The translations under genes and the position numbers were made by a program. From Halobellus litoreus (GTDB taxonomy: Archaea; Halobacteriota; Halobacteria; Halobacteriales; Haloferacaceae): a stretch of 64,000 bases of DNA. The stretch covers positions 1,133,083 to 1,197,082 of the forward strand of contig NZ_JANHAW010000001.1 in the NCBI RefSeq assembly GCF_024464595.1, given 5' to 3'. Shown here piece after piece: positions 36,796 through 45,031 of the stretch (positions are counted from its first letter, which is position 1; the number at the start of each line of letters is the position of its first letter). Below the pieces are notes generated by a model. It was not told the DNA's origin. It did not search any database and saw nothing but the letters and a program-made list of their open reading frames with translations.

Positions 36796-37731
36796 ATGTC
36801 GATGCGCGTGACGTTTCTCGGGACGGGCGGGGCCGTACCGACGACCCAGCGTGGTCCGAGTGCGTTCCTCGTCGAACGCGAGGGGGAGCGACTGCTGTTC
36901 GATTGCGGGGAGGGGACGCAGCGGCAGATGATGCGGTTCGGAACCGGCTTTTCGGTCTCGCACCTGTTCGTCACGCACCTCCACGGCGACCACGTGCTCG
37001 GGATTCCGGGGTTGATCCAGACGATGGACTTCAACGACCGGTCGGAAGCGCTCGCGATCTACGGCCCGCCGGGATCGAAGGGCCACCTCACGAACCTCGT
37101 CGAGGCCGGCGGCTACCGGCCGGGGTTCCCGCTCACCGTTCGCGAGGCCCGCCCCGGTGCCGTCGCGCTCGACGCCGACGACTACGAGATCCGAACGTTC
37201 GCGACGGAGCACCGCAACGTCAGTTCGGTTGGCTACGCGCTCGTCGAGGACGACAGGCGCGGGCGCTTCGACCGCGAGAAGGCGGAGGACCTGGGCGTGC
37301 CCGTCGGGCCGAAGTTCGGTCGACTCCACGACGGCGAGAGCGTCGAACTGGCGGACGGAACGGTCGTCGATCCGGAGGAAGTCGTCGGCGACCCCCGTCC
37401 CGGACGGCGATTCGTCTACACGGGCGACACCCGACCCGTCGACGCCACCGTCGACGTCGTCGACGCGCCGGATTTACTCGTCCACGACGCCACGTTCGCC
37501 GAGGAGTGGGCCGACCGGGCGGGTCAGACCGGCCACTCGACGGGGCGGGAGGCCGCCGAAATAGCGAACCGCGCCGGTGCGAGGCGGCTCGCGCTCACCC
37601 ACATCTCCTCGCGGTACGCCGCGGACGCCTCGCCGATCGAACGGGAGGCCAGAGAGGTCTTCGACGGCGAGACGGCGTTCGTTCCCGACGACGGCCGGAC
37701 GGTCGACGTCCCGTACCCCGACGACGAGTGA
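36796..37731 (+). CDS. rnz: Ribonuclease Z (tRNA 3'-processing)
   Basis: RNase Z cleaves the 3' trailer from tRNA precursors. The 311-residue MBL-fold protein has the motif THLHGDHVLGIPG (60-72), FDCGEGTQRQMMRFG upstream, and downstream FVYTGDTRPVD, HDATFAEE and LALTHISSRY. It is the full short-form length. ATG 36796 starts MSMRVTFLGTGGAVP, as in the family. RNA copy C lies 53 bases past the stop, pointing toward it. Confidence 0.95.
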   Translation: MSMRVTFLGTGGAVPTTQRGPSAFLVEREGERLLFDCGEGTQRQMMRFGTGFSVSHLFVTHLHGDHVLGIPGLIQTMDFNDRSEALAIYGPPGSKGHLTNLVEAGGYRPGFPLTVREARPGAVALDADDYEIRTFATEHRNVSSVGYALVEDDRRGRFDREKAEDLGVPVGPKFGRLHDGESVELADGTVVDPEEVVGDPRPGRRFVYTGDTRPVDATVDVVDAPDLLVHDATFAEEWADRAGQTGHSTGREAAEIANRAGARRLALTHISSRYAADASPIEREAREVFDGETAFVPDDGRTVDVPYPDDE

Positions 37732-37783
37732 GGGCGTCACCGTCGAATCGGGAACGGGCCGGTCCGAGGACTGCGTACAGGGG

Positions 37784-37932
37784 CGAACAGTCGGCACCCG
37801 CTCGGGCCGTCCGCCAGCGGCTCGCTCACTGGCGGCCGCTCCCTTGTCCCGCGTCGGTGTGCCGAGCAACCGCGTGTCGACGCGGGGCGAGTCTCACGTC
37901 ACGCGACGTCTGGCCGGCCGATCGTATATAAA
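37784..37932 (-). ncRNA. Predicted pseudoknotted small RNA, copy C
   Basis: Minus-strand member of the family. The TATA-like TTTATATAC is the complement of 37924-37932. The arms 37878-37886 / 37848-37856 are perfectly paired (CCCGCGTCG with CGACGCGGG), with a 21-base loop. The loop TCGGCAC (complement of 37859-37865) pairs with GTGCCGA (complement of 37791-37797). The inner stem 37829-37835 / 37811-37817 is a perfect 7 bp, with a different sequence from the other copies. It runs toward the end of rnz and faces away from the gene at 38022. Confidence 0.78.
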
Positions 37933-37957
37933 CGCTCGCCGGAGCGAACCGCGTCGA

Positions 37958-38000
37958 CCGGGTCTGCACCCGTCGGCGGACCCGGCGTGGAATATATATC
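37958..38000 (+). promoter_or_regulatory. Inverted repeat and TATA box before the DUF460-type gene
   Basis: CCGGGTC (37958-37964) and GACCCGG (37979-37985) form a perfect 7-base inverted repeat immediately before an AATATATATC box (37991-38000). The start codon at 38022 lies 22 bases after the box, so the transcript is probably leaderless and the repeat is placed as an operator. The binding protein is unknown. Confidence 0.5.
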
Positions 38001-38021
38001 CGCACGCGACCAAACGAGGGT

Positions 38022-40001
38022 GTGAACGACCGGACGAGCGCCCTCGACACCCTCGTCTTAGGCGTGGACATCCAGAGCGGTGACGTCCGCGGCGACGCGC
38101 CTTCCTACGCCCTCGTGGCCTTCGACGGCGAGCACGTCGACCGCGACGTCGTCTCCCACCGGAAGCTCCGCAGGCTGCTCGACCGCGAGGAGCCCGCAAT
38201 GGTGGCGACGGACAATATGTACGAGCTCGCGGCCGACAAGGACGCGCTCGTCCACTTCCTGCGCGCGCTGCCGACCGAGACGAAACTGGTGCAGGTGACC
38301 GGCGCGGAGCGGCCGGAACCGCTCTCGCGAGTCGCCTCCAGACACGGCGTGCCGTACGGCAAAAAGCCGATGAAGGAGGCCGAGGCGGCGGCGCGGCTCG
38401 CGGCGGCCAACGTCGGTTACGAGGTGTCGGCCTTCGGCGACACGACGACGGTGAAGGTGTCCCGCGGACGCTCGACCGGCAAGGGCGGCTGGAGCCAGGA
38501 CCGCTACACCCGGCGGATCCACGGGTCGGTGAAGCGTCGATCCCGCGAGGTGAAAGAGCGCCTGAAGCAGGCGGGCCTGGAATTCGAGACCGACGTGACC
38601 GAGAAGTACGGCGGATACGCGAACGCCGTCTTCACCGTCGAGGCGCCGCCGGCGGACATCCCCGTCTCGGAGGGGCGCTCCGGCGACACGCGGATCGAGA
38701 TCGAGCGCGAGCGCCACGACGGCATCGAGTTCGAACCGCTGGTCAAGCGTCGCGACCACGTCGTCGTCGGGATCGACCCGGGCACGACGACGGCCGCGGC
38801 GGTCGTGAGCCTCGACGGGCAGGTCCTCGACGTCTACTCGACGCGGACGGCCGACACCGCCGACGTGATCGAGTGGCTGATCGAGCGCGGCCGACCCGTC
38901 GTCGTCGCGGCCGACGTGACGCCGATGCCCGAGACCGTCGAGAAGTTCCGGCGGAGCTTCGACGCCGCCGGCTGGACGCCGAACTCGGACCTCCCGATCG
39001 ACGAGAAACTCCACCGGACGCGCGAGGCGGCCTACGAGAACGACCACCAGCGCGACGCGCTCGCGGCGGCGCTCTTCGCCCGCGACGACCACGAGGACCA
39101 GATCGAGCGGATCTCACAGAAGGTACCGGTGGACGTCGAGCGCGGCGAGGTGATCTCCCGCGTCGTCGCCGGCGAGGAGTCCGTGGAGGCGGTGCTCCGC
39201 GACCTCGCTGACGACGAGGAGAGCGAGGAGTCCGACTCCGAGCACGAGGAGCGCGAACTCACTGAAGAGGAAGAGGAGATCCGGCGGCTCCGCGAGCGGG
39301 TCGAGCGCCTCGAATCGCACGTCGACGACCTGAACGAGACGATCGACGAGCGCGAGGAGACCATCGAGGAGTACGAGGAGGAACTCTCCGAGGCCAAGCG
39401 CGAGGAGCGCCGGCAGGCCAGAGAGCGCCGCGAAGTCAAGCGCCTCGAACGCGAGAACGACCGGCTGGAGCGACGCGTCGAGGGGTTAGCGGACGAGAAC
39501 GAGGAACTCGACGAGAAGCTAGAGCGGCTGAAGCGCCTCTGGAAACTCGATCACTCGAACTTCGCCGACGTCGACACCGACGGCGACCTCGTCTCGGTGA
39601 AGGTGATCGAGCAGTTCACCCGCGACGCCATCGAGACTGCCGACGAGGAGTACGGGCTGGCCGCCGGCGACGTGGTCTACCTCCGGGACGCCTCGGGTGC
39701 GGGCCGCTCCACCGCCGAGCGCCTCGCGGAGATCGGCCCGCGGGTCGTGCTCCGCTCCGGGGGCAACCTCTCTGAGGTGGCCGACCGGATCCTCTTCGAG
39801 CACGAGATTCCGGTCTCGCCGGCCGATGACGTCGCGATCCAGGAGGTCGACGAGCTCGCCGTCGCCAGCGAGGCCGACGTCGAGGCGGCGATCACGGACT
39901 GGGAGCGACGGGCCGAGGAGCGACAGAAGGAACGGAAGGCGTCGATGGTCGATCAGATCATCTCCGAGCACCGCGCGGAGACGCGGAGCGAGAGTCGGTA
40001 G
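38022..40001 (+). CDS. DUF460-type RNase-H-fold protein with acidic coiled coil
   Basis: The 659-residue protein is a large conserved archaeal family I recognise as DUF460. It has an N-terminal RNase-H-like half with VLGVDIQSGD (about 12-21), a second RNase-H-like core with VVVGIDPGTTTAAAVVSLDG (about 245-264) typical of RuvC/YqgF folds, then a charged coiled coil (about 375-500) and a C-terminal alpha/beta part (RSTAERLAEIGPRVVLRSGGN). The function is unknown; nucleic-acid processing is a reasonable guess from the folds. The GTG start lies 22 bases from a TATA box. RNA copy C is head-to-head, 90 bases away. Confidence 0.82.
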   Translation: MNDRTSALDTLVLGVDIQSGDVRGDAPSYALVAFDGEHVDRDVVSHRKLRRLLDREEPAMVATDNMYELAADKDALVHFLRALPTETKLVQVTGAERPEPLSRVASRHGVPYGKKPMKEAEAAARLAAANVGYEVSAFGDTTTVKVSRGRSTGKGGWSQDRYTRRIHGSVKRRSREVKERLKQAGLEFETDVTEKYGGYANAVFTVEAPPADIPVSEGRSGDTRIEIERERHDGIEFEPLVKRRDHVVVGIDPGTTTAAAVVSLDGQVLDVYSTRTADTADVIEWLIERGRPVVVAADVTPMPETVEKFRRSFDAAGWTPNSDLPIDEKLHRTREAAYENDHQRDALAAALFARDDHEDQIERISQKVPVDVERGEVISRVVAGEESVEAVLRDLADDEESEESDSEHEERELTEEEEEIRRLRERVERLESHVDDLNETIDEREETIEEYEEELSEAKREERRQARERREVKRLERENDRLERRVEGLADENEELDEKLERLKRLWKLDHSNFADVDTDGDLVSVKVIEQFTRDAIETADEEYGLAAGDVVYLRDASGAGRSTAERLAEIGPRVVLRSGGNLSEVADRILFEHEIPVSPADDVAIQEVDELAVASEADVEAAITDWERRAEERQKERKASMVDQIISEHRAETRSESR

Positions 40002-40026
40002 GGCGGCCGTCGAGCGTCCTAGCCGC

Positions 40027-40344
40027 CTATCGCACGCCGGCGTTCGCGCCCGCCTCGTAGGGGGCGTCGGGCCGGCCGAGGAAGTAGTACGCGACGAAGC
40101 CGACGAACGGGAGGAAAAAGCAGATACCCGTCCAGCCGACCGCCGACTCGCTCCCGCGGCCGGTCGCGTCGATGTAGACCCACCCCGGGAGCGCGACGTG
40201 GGCGACGAGGAAGTACAGCGCGAAGCCGGTGAAGTACGCGAACGTCGCGAGGTCGCTGATGACGATCCACATCACCAAGAGCGGGAGCAGCGCCACCGCG
40301 ACCAGCCCGATGAGGACGATGAACGGCGAACGGGTCGTTGCCAT
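40027..40344 (-). CDS. Small multi-pass membrane protein
   Basis: The 105-residue protein has three predicted membrane segments: FIVLIGLVAVALLPLLVMWIVI, FAYFTGFALYFLVAHVALPG and GICFFLPFVGFVAYYFLGR. The third resembles a PLDc_N-like segment. It lies convergent to the DUF460-type gene and divergent from tyrS. No function can be named. Confidence 0.65.
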   Translation of the reverse strand: MATTRSPFIVLIGLVAVALLPLLVMWIVISDLATFAYFTGFALYFLVAHVALPGWVYIDATGRGSESAVGWTGICFFLPFVGFVAYYFLGRPDAPYEAGANAGVR

Positions 40345-40462
40345 CGGGGCTCCCTTGGGACCGCGCGGGTATGATGCTTTCCAGTGCGTGCGGCTCGGAG
40401 TCGCCCGCCTCCGACGACGCCATCCCAGAAGTCATATGCCGGCGTCGCGACTTCCCTCCAGT

Positions 40463-41458
40463 ATGGACGCCTACGACCGGATCACCCGGAACGTCTCCGA
40501 GGTGGTCACAGAGGAGGAAGTGCGCGCGCTAGCCGAGTCCCCGGACGGAAAGCGGGCGTACGTCGGCTACGAGCCCTCCGGCGTCCTCCACATCGGCCAC
40601 ATGCTGACGGCAAACAAACTGATCGAACTGCAGGATGCCGGCTTCGAGGTCGTCGTCCTCTTGGCCGACGTCCACGCCTACCTCAACGGGAAGGGGACGT
40701 TCGAGGAGATCCGCGAGACCGCGACCCGGATGCAGGAGCAGTTCGTCGCCTACGGCCTCGAAGCGTCCCAGACGGAGTTCGTTCTGGGCTCGGATTTCCA
40801 ACTCGACGAGGAGTACGTCCTCGATCTGCACGCCCTGGAGCTTGAGACGTCGCTCTCGCGGGCCGAGCGCGCGATGGCCGAGATCGCCGGCGGCGACACC
40901 GCGACGGTCGCGCAGGCGGTCTACCCGCTGATGCAGGCGCTCGACATCGTCTACCTCGACGTCGACCTCGCGATCGGCGGGATGGAACAGCGAAAGGTCC
41001 ACATGCTCGCCCGCGACACGCTGCCGAGCATCGACGCCGACTCGCCGACCTGTCTGCACACGCCGCTGATCGCGGATCTGACGACCGGCGTCGGCAAGAT
41101 GTCGACCTCCTCCGGCGTCTCCATCTCGATGGAGGACGCCGAATCGGACATCGAGGAGAAAGTCAACAAGGCGTACTGCCCGCCGACGGCCGATCCCGAC
41201 CCGACCGACGAGGGCGAGGAGCGGGAGAACCCGGTCCTCCAGATCTTCGAGTACCACGTCTTCCCGCGGTTCGGCGAGGTCGTCGTCGAGCGCCCCGACA
41301 AATACGGCGGCGACCTGACCTACGAGACGTACCAGGCTCTCGAAGACGACCTCGAATCCGGCGAACTCCACCCGGCGGACGCGAAGGGCGCGCTCACGGC
41401 GTACCTGAACGCCCTCATCGAACCCGGCCGCGAGAAGATCCGCCAACAACGGAACTGA
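40463..41458 (+). CDS. tyrS: Tyrosyl-tRNA synthetase
   Basis: The 331-residue class I synthetase charges tRNA-Tyr. It has YEPSGVLHIGHM (36-47; HIGH at 43-46), ADVHAYLNGKGT in the tyrosine-binding region, and KMSTSSG (about 211-217), the KMSKS-type loop. The size and YEPSG loop fit archaeal TyrRS rather than TrpRS. The ATG at 40463 starts MDAYDRITRN, as in the family. Confidence 0.95.
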   Translation: MDAYDRITRNVSEVVTEEEVRALAESPDGKRAYVGYEPSGVLHIGHMLTANKLIELQDAGFEVVVLLADVHAYLNGKGTFEEIRETATRMQEQFVAYGLEASQTEFVLGSDFQLDEEYVLDLHALELETSLSRAERAMAEIAGGDTATVAQAVYPLMQALDIVYLDVDLAIGGMEQRKVHMLARDTLPSIDADSPTCLHTPLIADLTTGVGKMSTSSGVSISMEDAESDIEEKVNKAYCPPTADPDPTDEGEERENPVLQIFEYHVFPRFGEVVVERPDKYGGDLTYETYQALEDDLESGELHPADAKGALTAYLNALIEPGREKIRQQRN

Positions 41459-41609
41459 GCGGGCCTGGTCGCCGCCGCGGGGCTGATTATGACGGTCCCG
41501 GCCGGACCGATTCCCAGGTCTCGACGCGGTATCGAGGGCCCGGCGGCCACACAGCGTCTGACGGCCGTCTTGCGGAGATTGATACGCCTGCCGCGTCGAA
41601 GCGTGTACG

Positions 41610-41780
41610 ATGGGGATGAAAGAAATCGCACTCGGGGCGTACGCGCTCTGTCTCGGAGGGCTGTTCCTGTTCTCGGAGTCGGGCGTCACGACCGGGTTCG
41701 GAGTCGCGCTCATCGCGGTCACCTGGATCGCGGTCTTCTCCCGCTACCGCCTCAAACGCGCATCGCGGCAGCGAGGGTGA
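41610..41780 (+). CDS. Small two-segment membrane protein (56 residues)
   Basis: A short gene missed by length filters. ATG 41610 gives MGMKEIALGAYALCLGGLFLFSES and a second membrane segment GFGVALIAVTWIAVFSRYRLK, ending in a basic tail (RASRQRG) at TGA 41778-41780. Both segments are strongly hydrophobic with a positive C-terminal end, the expected form of a real membrane protein. It overlaps the end of hisA (opposite strand) by 29 bases. Function unknown. Confidence 0.65.
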   Translation: MGMKEIALGAYALCLGGLFLFSESGVTTGFGVALIAVTWIAVFSRYRLKRASRQRG

Positions 41781-42477
41781 ACGCCCCCTCGTAGAGCGCG
41801 GTGCCGACGACGACCGCCGCCGCACCGGCGTCCCTCAGCGCCCGGACGTCGTCGAGCGACGCGACGCCTCCCGACGCGACCACCGGGACGTCGACCGCGT
41901 CGACGACGCGCTTCGTCACCTCGGTCTGGACGCCCTCCTGCTTCCCCTCGACGTCGACGTCGGTGAAGAGGATCGACCCCGCGCCCAGGTCCTCGTACCT
42001 GCTGGCGGCCGCCGCCGGATCGAGGCCGGTCTCCTCGGTCCAGCCGGAGACGACGACCTCGCCGTCTCTCGCGTCGAGGCTCACCATCACCCGGCCGGGG
42101 TACGCCTCGGAGATCTCCGCGACCAACTCGGGCTCTTCGACCGCCGCCGTCCCGAGGATCACGCGCTCGACGCCGCGGTCAAGCAGGTCGGTGGCGTCGG
42201 CGGCGGTCCGGATCCCGCCGCCGAGTTGCACCGGGACGTCGACCGCGTCGACGACGGCCTCGACGGCGTCGGCGTTCTCGCGTTCGCCCTCGAACGCGCC
42301 GTCGAGGTCGACGAGGTGCAGCGTCTCCGCGCCGGCGTCGACCCAGCGTTTCGCGGCGGCGACGGGGTCGCCGTAGCGTTTCTCGGTGCCGCGTTCGCCC
42401 TGTACGAGCTGCACCACCTCGCCGTCCTGCATATCGACCGCGGGGACGACCTCGAAGTCGGGAAACGGATCGCTCAT
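41752..42477 (-). CDS. hisA: Phosphoribosylformimino-5-aminoimidazole carboxamide ribotide isomerase
   Basis: HisA is the fourth step of histidine synthesis, a (beta/alpha)8 barrel. The 241 residues match full length. FEVVPAVDMQDGEVVQLVQGE carries the catalytic Asp; the second half has the matching phosphate site (VVASGGVASLDDVRAL). It lies alone on its strand, far from the other his genes in the window. Confidence 0.93.
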   Translation of the reverse strand: MSDPFPDFEVVPAVDMQDGEVVQLVQGERGTEKRYGDPVAAAKRWVDAGAETLHLVDLDGAFEGERENADAVEAVVDAVDVPVQLGGGIRTAADATDLLDRGVERVILGTAAVEEPELVAEISEAYPGRVMVSLDARDGEVVVSGWTEETGLDPAAAASRYEDLGAGSILFTDVDVEGKQEGVQTEVTKRVVDAVDVPVVASGGVASLDDVRALRDAGAAAVVVGTALYEGAFTLAAAMRV

Positions 42478-42571
42478 AGGGGACGCTCGGCGGCGACGCG
42501 GCCTAAAGTCTCCGGAGCGCCGCGGCGCGCGGCGAGTGTTCGGCGCGCGCTTCTCACTCTCTCGGCGGTGC

Positions 42572-42802
42572 TTACTCCGTCAGCGGCAGCAGTATACCGA
42601 ACACGAACGGAGAGAAGAGCGCGATCACCACCCCGAGCCACTCGGCGTCCACGAGTATCGCGTGCTCCCAGGCGGGTACCGCCGTTCCGGTCGCCGCGAG
42701 CGCGAATTCGCCGAGCGCGCCCAGCGCGAACAGGCCGATGCCGAGGAGGAAACTCCGCTTCGTCAGTGTCGGAAAGTCGAGGTCGCCGTAGCGTCCCGTC
42801 AT
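42572..42802 (-). CDS. Small conserved membrane protein
   Basis: The 76-residue protein starts MTGRYGDLDFPTLTKRSFLLG and has two membrane segments: SFLLGIGLFALGALGEFALAAT and LVDAEWLGVVIALFSPFVFGILLPL. It is followed, in the divergent direction, by another small membrane protein at 42961. The MTGRYGDLDF start resembles a common haloarchaeal small membrane family, without assigned function. Confidence 0.7.
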   Translation of the reverse strand: MTGRYGDLDFPTLTKRSFLLGIGLFALGALGEFALAATGTAVPAWEHAILVDAEWLGVVIALFSPFVFGILLPLTE

Positions 42803-42960
42803 ATCACTCCGGCTGTCGGCGCTGCACTACAGAATTTCGGTTGGGGAATCGACGACGGACCGGGTGGTAATCTGCGAAATCGACAGCGCTCACGTTCCCG
42901 CCGGAGCGCGGTGTTCCGCCGATCGAAAGAGCCACAACACTGCCCCGGATACGGCCGGCT

Positions 42961-43221
42961 ATGACGACTGCCGTACTCGAACTCTTCCCGGCGCTCCTCG
43001 AACTCTCGGCGTTCGGATTGGGTGCGCTCGGACTCTCGCTGGCCGGGGCATACGTCGAGCGGTTCGCGCTCGCGACCGTCCAGCACGGGCAACCGTTACT
43101 GGGGCTCTGGGCGGCCGCGATGGGTGCTGTCGCGCTGTTCTTCGCGTACTCGCTCACGGTCGATAGAGTCCTGCCGGCGCTTCTGGAACTCACCGGACGG
43201 GCGTCGCCGGCGACCGAGTAA
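42961..43221 (+). CDS. Small membrane protein
   Basis: The 86-residue protein has two to three predicted membrane segments (VLELFPALLELSAFGLGALGLSLAGAYVE, LGLWAAAMGAVALFFAYSLTVDRVLPALLEL). The gene stands in the gap before glmM. Function is not recognised; the start ATG is the first in frame after the divergent promoter region. Confidence 0.6.
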   Translation: MTTAVLELFPALLELSAFGLGALGLSLAGAYVERFALATVQHGQPLLGLWAAAMGAVALFFAYSLTVDRVLPALLELTGRASPATE

Positions 43222-43342
43222 TCGCCCGGCGCGACCAGCGGGAGCGGTCGACCGGACGATCGATGCCGGGATCATCGTCCGCTCGCGACCGCGTACGACC
43301 GTGTCGCAACCGCTTTCACGCAGGACCGAAGAGAGAGACGTA

Positions 43343-44710
43343 ATGAGACTGTTCGGTTCGAGCGGCACTCGGGGCGTCGTCGGCGACGGCCTGACGCCCG
43401 AGTTCGTCCTCCGGATCGCCAAGGCGGCCGGCACGGTCTGGGAGACCGACCGCGCCGTCGTCGCCCGGGACGCCCGCACGACCGGCGAGATGCTTTCGAA
43501 CGCGGCCACGAGCGGACTCGAGAGCGTCGGCGTCGACGTCGACCGCCTCGGCCCGACGCCGACCCCGAGCGCCGTCCGCTACGCCGGCGAGACGGCCCGC
43601 CCGGCGATCGTGATCACGGCCTCGCACAACCCGCCGGAGTACAACGGCGTGAAACTCGTCGGCGCGGACGGCGTCGAACTCGGCGTCGCCGACCTCGAAG
43701 AGATCGAGTCGCACGTGCTTGAGGACCGGTTTTCCACCGCCGCGTGGGACGCCGTCGGCGAGTCGCGGCGGATCGAGTCGGCGAACCGCGAGTACGTCGC
43801 GGACCTCCTCGACGCCGTCGACCGTGAGTCGATCGCCGCGGCCGACCTCACGGTCGCGCTCGATCCCGGTCACGGTCCGGGCGCGCTGACGAGTCCGGAG
43901 TTCTTCCGCGAACTCGGCTGCGAGGTCGTCACCGTCAACGCCAACGCCGACGGCCACTTCCCCGGCCGCCCCTCCGAACCCGTCGAGTCCAACCTGCGAG
44001 ACCTCGAATCGCTGGTGCGAGCGGCCGACGCCGACGTCGGGATCGCCCACGACGGCGACGCAGACCGGGCGGTCTTCGTCGACGAGCGCGGCGAGTTCGT
44101 CGCCGGCGAGGCCTCCCTGGCCGCGCTCGCCGCCGCGGAACTGGACGCGGGCGACACCGCCGTGGCCGCGGTGAACGTCTCCCAGCGTCTCGTCGACGTC
44201 TGCGACGACGCCGGCGCGACGCTCGAACTCACGCCGATCGGCGCGACGAACATCATCACGCGAATCCGGGACCTCCACGCCGCCGGCGAGCGCGTTCCGA
44301 TCGCCGGCGAGGGCAACGGCGGAATCTTCTATCCAGAGTATCGGCTGGTCCGCGACGGCGCCTACGTCGGCGCGAAGTTCCTCGAACTCGTCGCCGAGCG
44401 GCCGGCCTCGGCGGTCGTCGCTCCCTACACCGACTACGAGAACGTCCGAATCAACCTCGCATACGACTCAGAGGCGGAACTGGACGCGATGCTCGACGCC
44501 GCCCGTGACTTCGCCGAATCCGTCGACGCCGACCCGAACACGATCGACGGCTACCGCCTCGACTACGGCGACGCCTGGGTGCTCGTCCGCCCGTCCGGTA
44601 CCGAACCGAAGGTGCGCGTCTACGCCGAGGCGGGCGACGCGGAACGCGCGTCGGACCTCGCCGAGCAGGCGGCCGACCGCCTGCGTGACGCGCTCGCGGA
44701 ACTGTACTGA
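43343..44710 (+). CDS. glmM: Phosphoglucosamine mutase
   Basis: GlmM converts glucosamine-6-phosphate to glucosamine-1-phosphate for UDP-GlcNAc synthesis. The 455-residue phosphohexomutase has TASHNPPEYNG with the phosphorylated Ser94, the metal loop HDGDADRAVF (about 236-245), the sugar loop EGNGG and the C-terminal phosphate loop RPSGTEPKVRVY. The start MRLFGSSGTRG is conserved. Haloarchaea have several paralogues of this superfamily, so a phosphomannomutase role is possible. Confidence 0.88.
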   Translation: MRLFGSSGTRGVVGDGLTPEFVLRIAKAAGTVWETDRAVVARDARTTGEMLSNAATSGLESVGVDVDRLGPTPTPSAVRYAGETARPAIVITASHNPPEYNGVKLVGADGVELGVADLEEIESHVLEDRFSTAAWDAVGESRRIESANREYVADLLDAVDRESIAAADLTVALDPGHGPGALTSPEFFRELGCEVVTVNANADGHFPGRPSEPVESNLRDLESLVRAADADVGIAHDGDADRAVFVDERGEFVAGEASLAALAAAELDAGDTAVAAVNVSQRLVDVCDDAGATLELTPIGATNIITRIRDLHAAGERVPIAGEGNGGIFYPEYRLVRDGAYVGAKFLELVAERPASAVVAPYTDYENVRINLAYDSEAELDAMLDAARDFAESVDADPNTIDGYRLDYGDAWVLVRPSGTEPKVRVYAEAGDAERASDLAEQAADRLRDALAELY

Positions 44711-44755
44711 CCGTTCGTCGACCACGCGGACGCTTCCGCCCGAGCCCCGCCTGCG

Positions 44756-45031
44756 TCACAGTGCGAGCGCGCCGAACAGCACACAGAGCGCGCCGAGCGC
44801 CAGGAGGACGAACCCGCGTTCGATCGCGACGTCGTCGCGGGGGTCGTCAGGGGCGTCGGCGCCTCCCGCCGCCGCGTTCCCGCGAGCGCCGGCCCGGTCG
44901 GTCGCGGGGTCGATCCCCTCGTCGCGCTCGGCGTCCAACCGTCGGATCGCCCGTCTCGACCGGAGGTCGCGCGCGCCGTAGTACAGACACAGCGCCCCGG
45001 CGCCGAACGCGACGACCGAGACGACCACCAT
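44756..45031 (-). CDS. Small membrane protein with acidic loop
   Basis: The 91-residue protein has a membrane segment at each end (MVVVSVVAFGAGALCLYYGARDL and GFVLLALGALCVLFGALAL) and a 45-residue acidic Gly/Ala loop between them. Its ATG overlaps the stop of the coiled-coil gene upstream (ATGA), so the two are translationally coupled. Role unknown. Confidence 0.65.
   Translation of the reverse strand: MVVVSVVAFGAGALCLYYGARDLRSRRAIRRLDAERDEGIDPATDRAGARGNAAAGGADAPDDPRDDVAIERGFVLLALGALCVLFGALAL

Noticed and set aside
37732-37783. Small gene between rnz and RNA copy C
   Set aside because: No start with sensible codon use; the stretch is only the 3' flank of the element.
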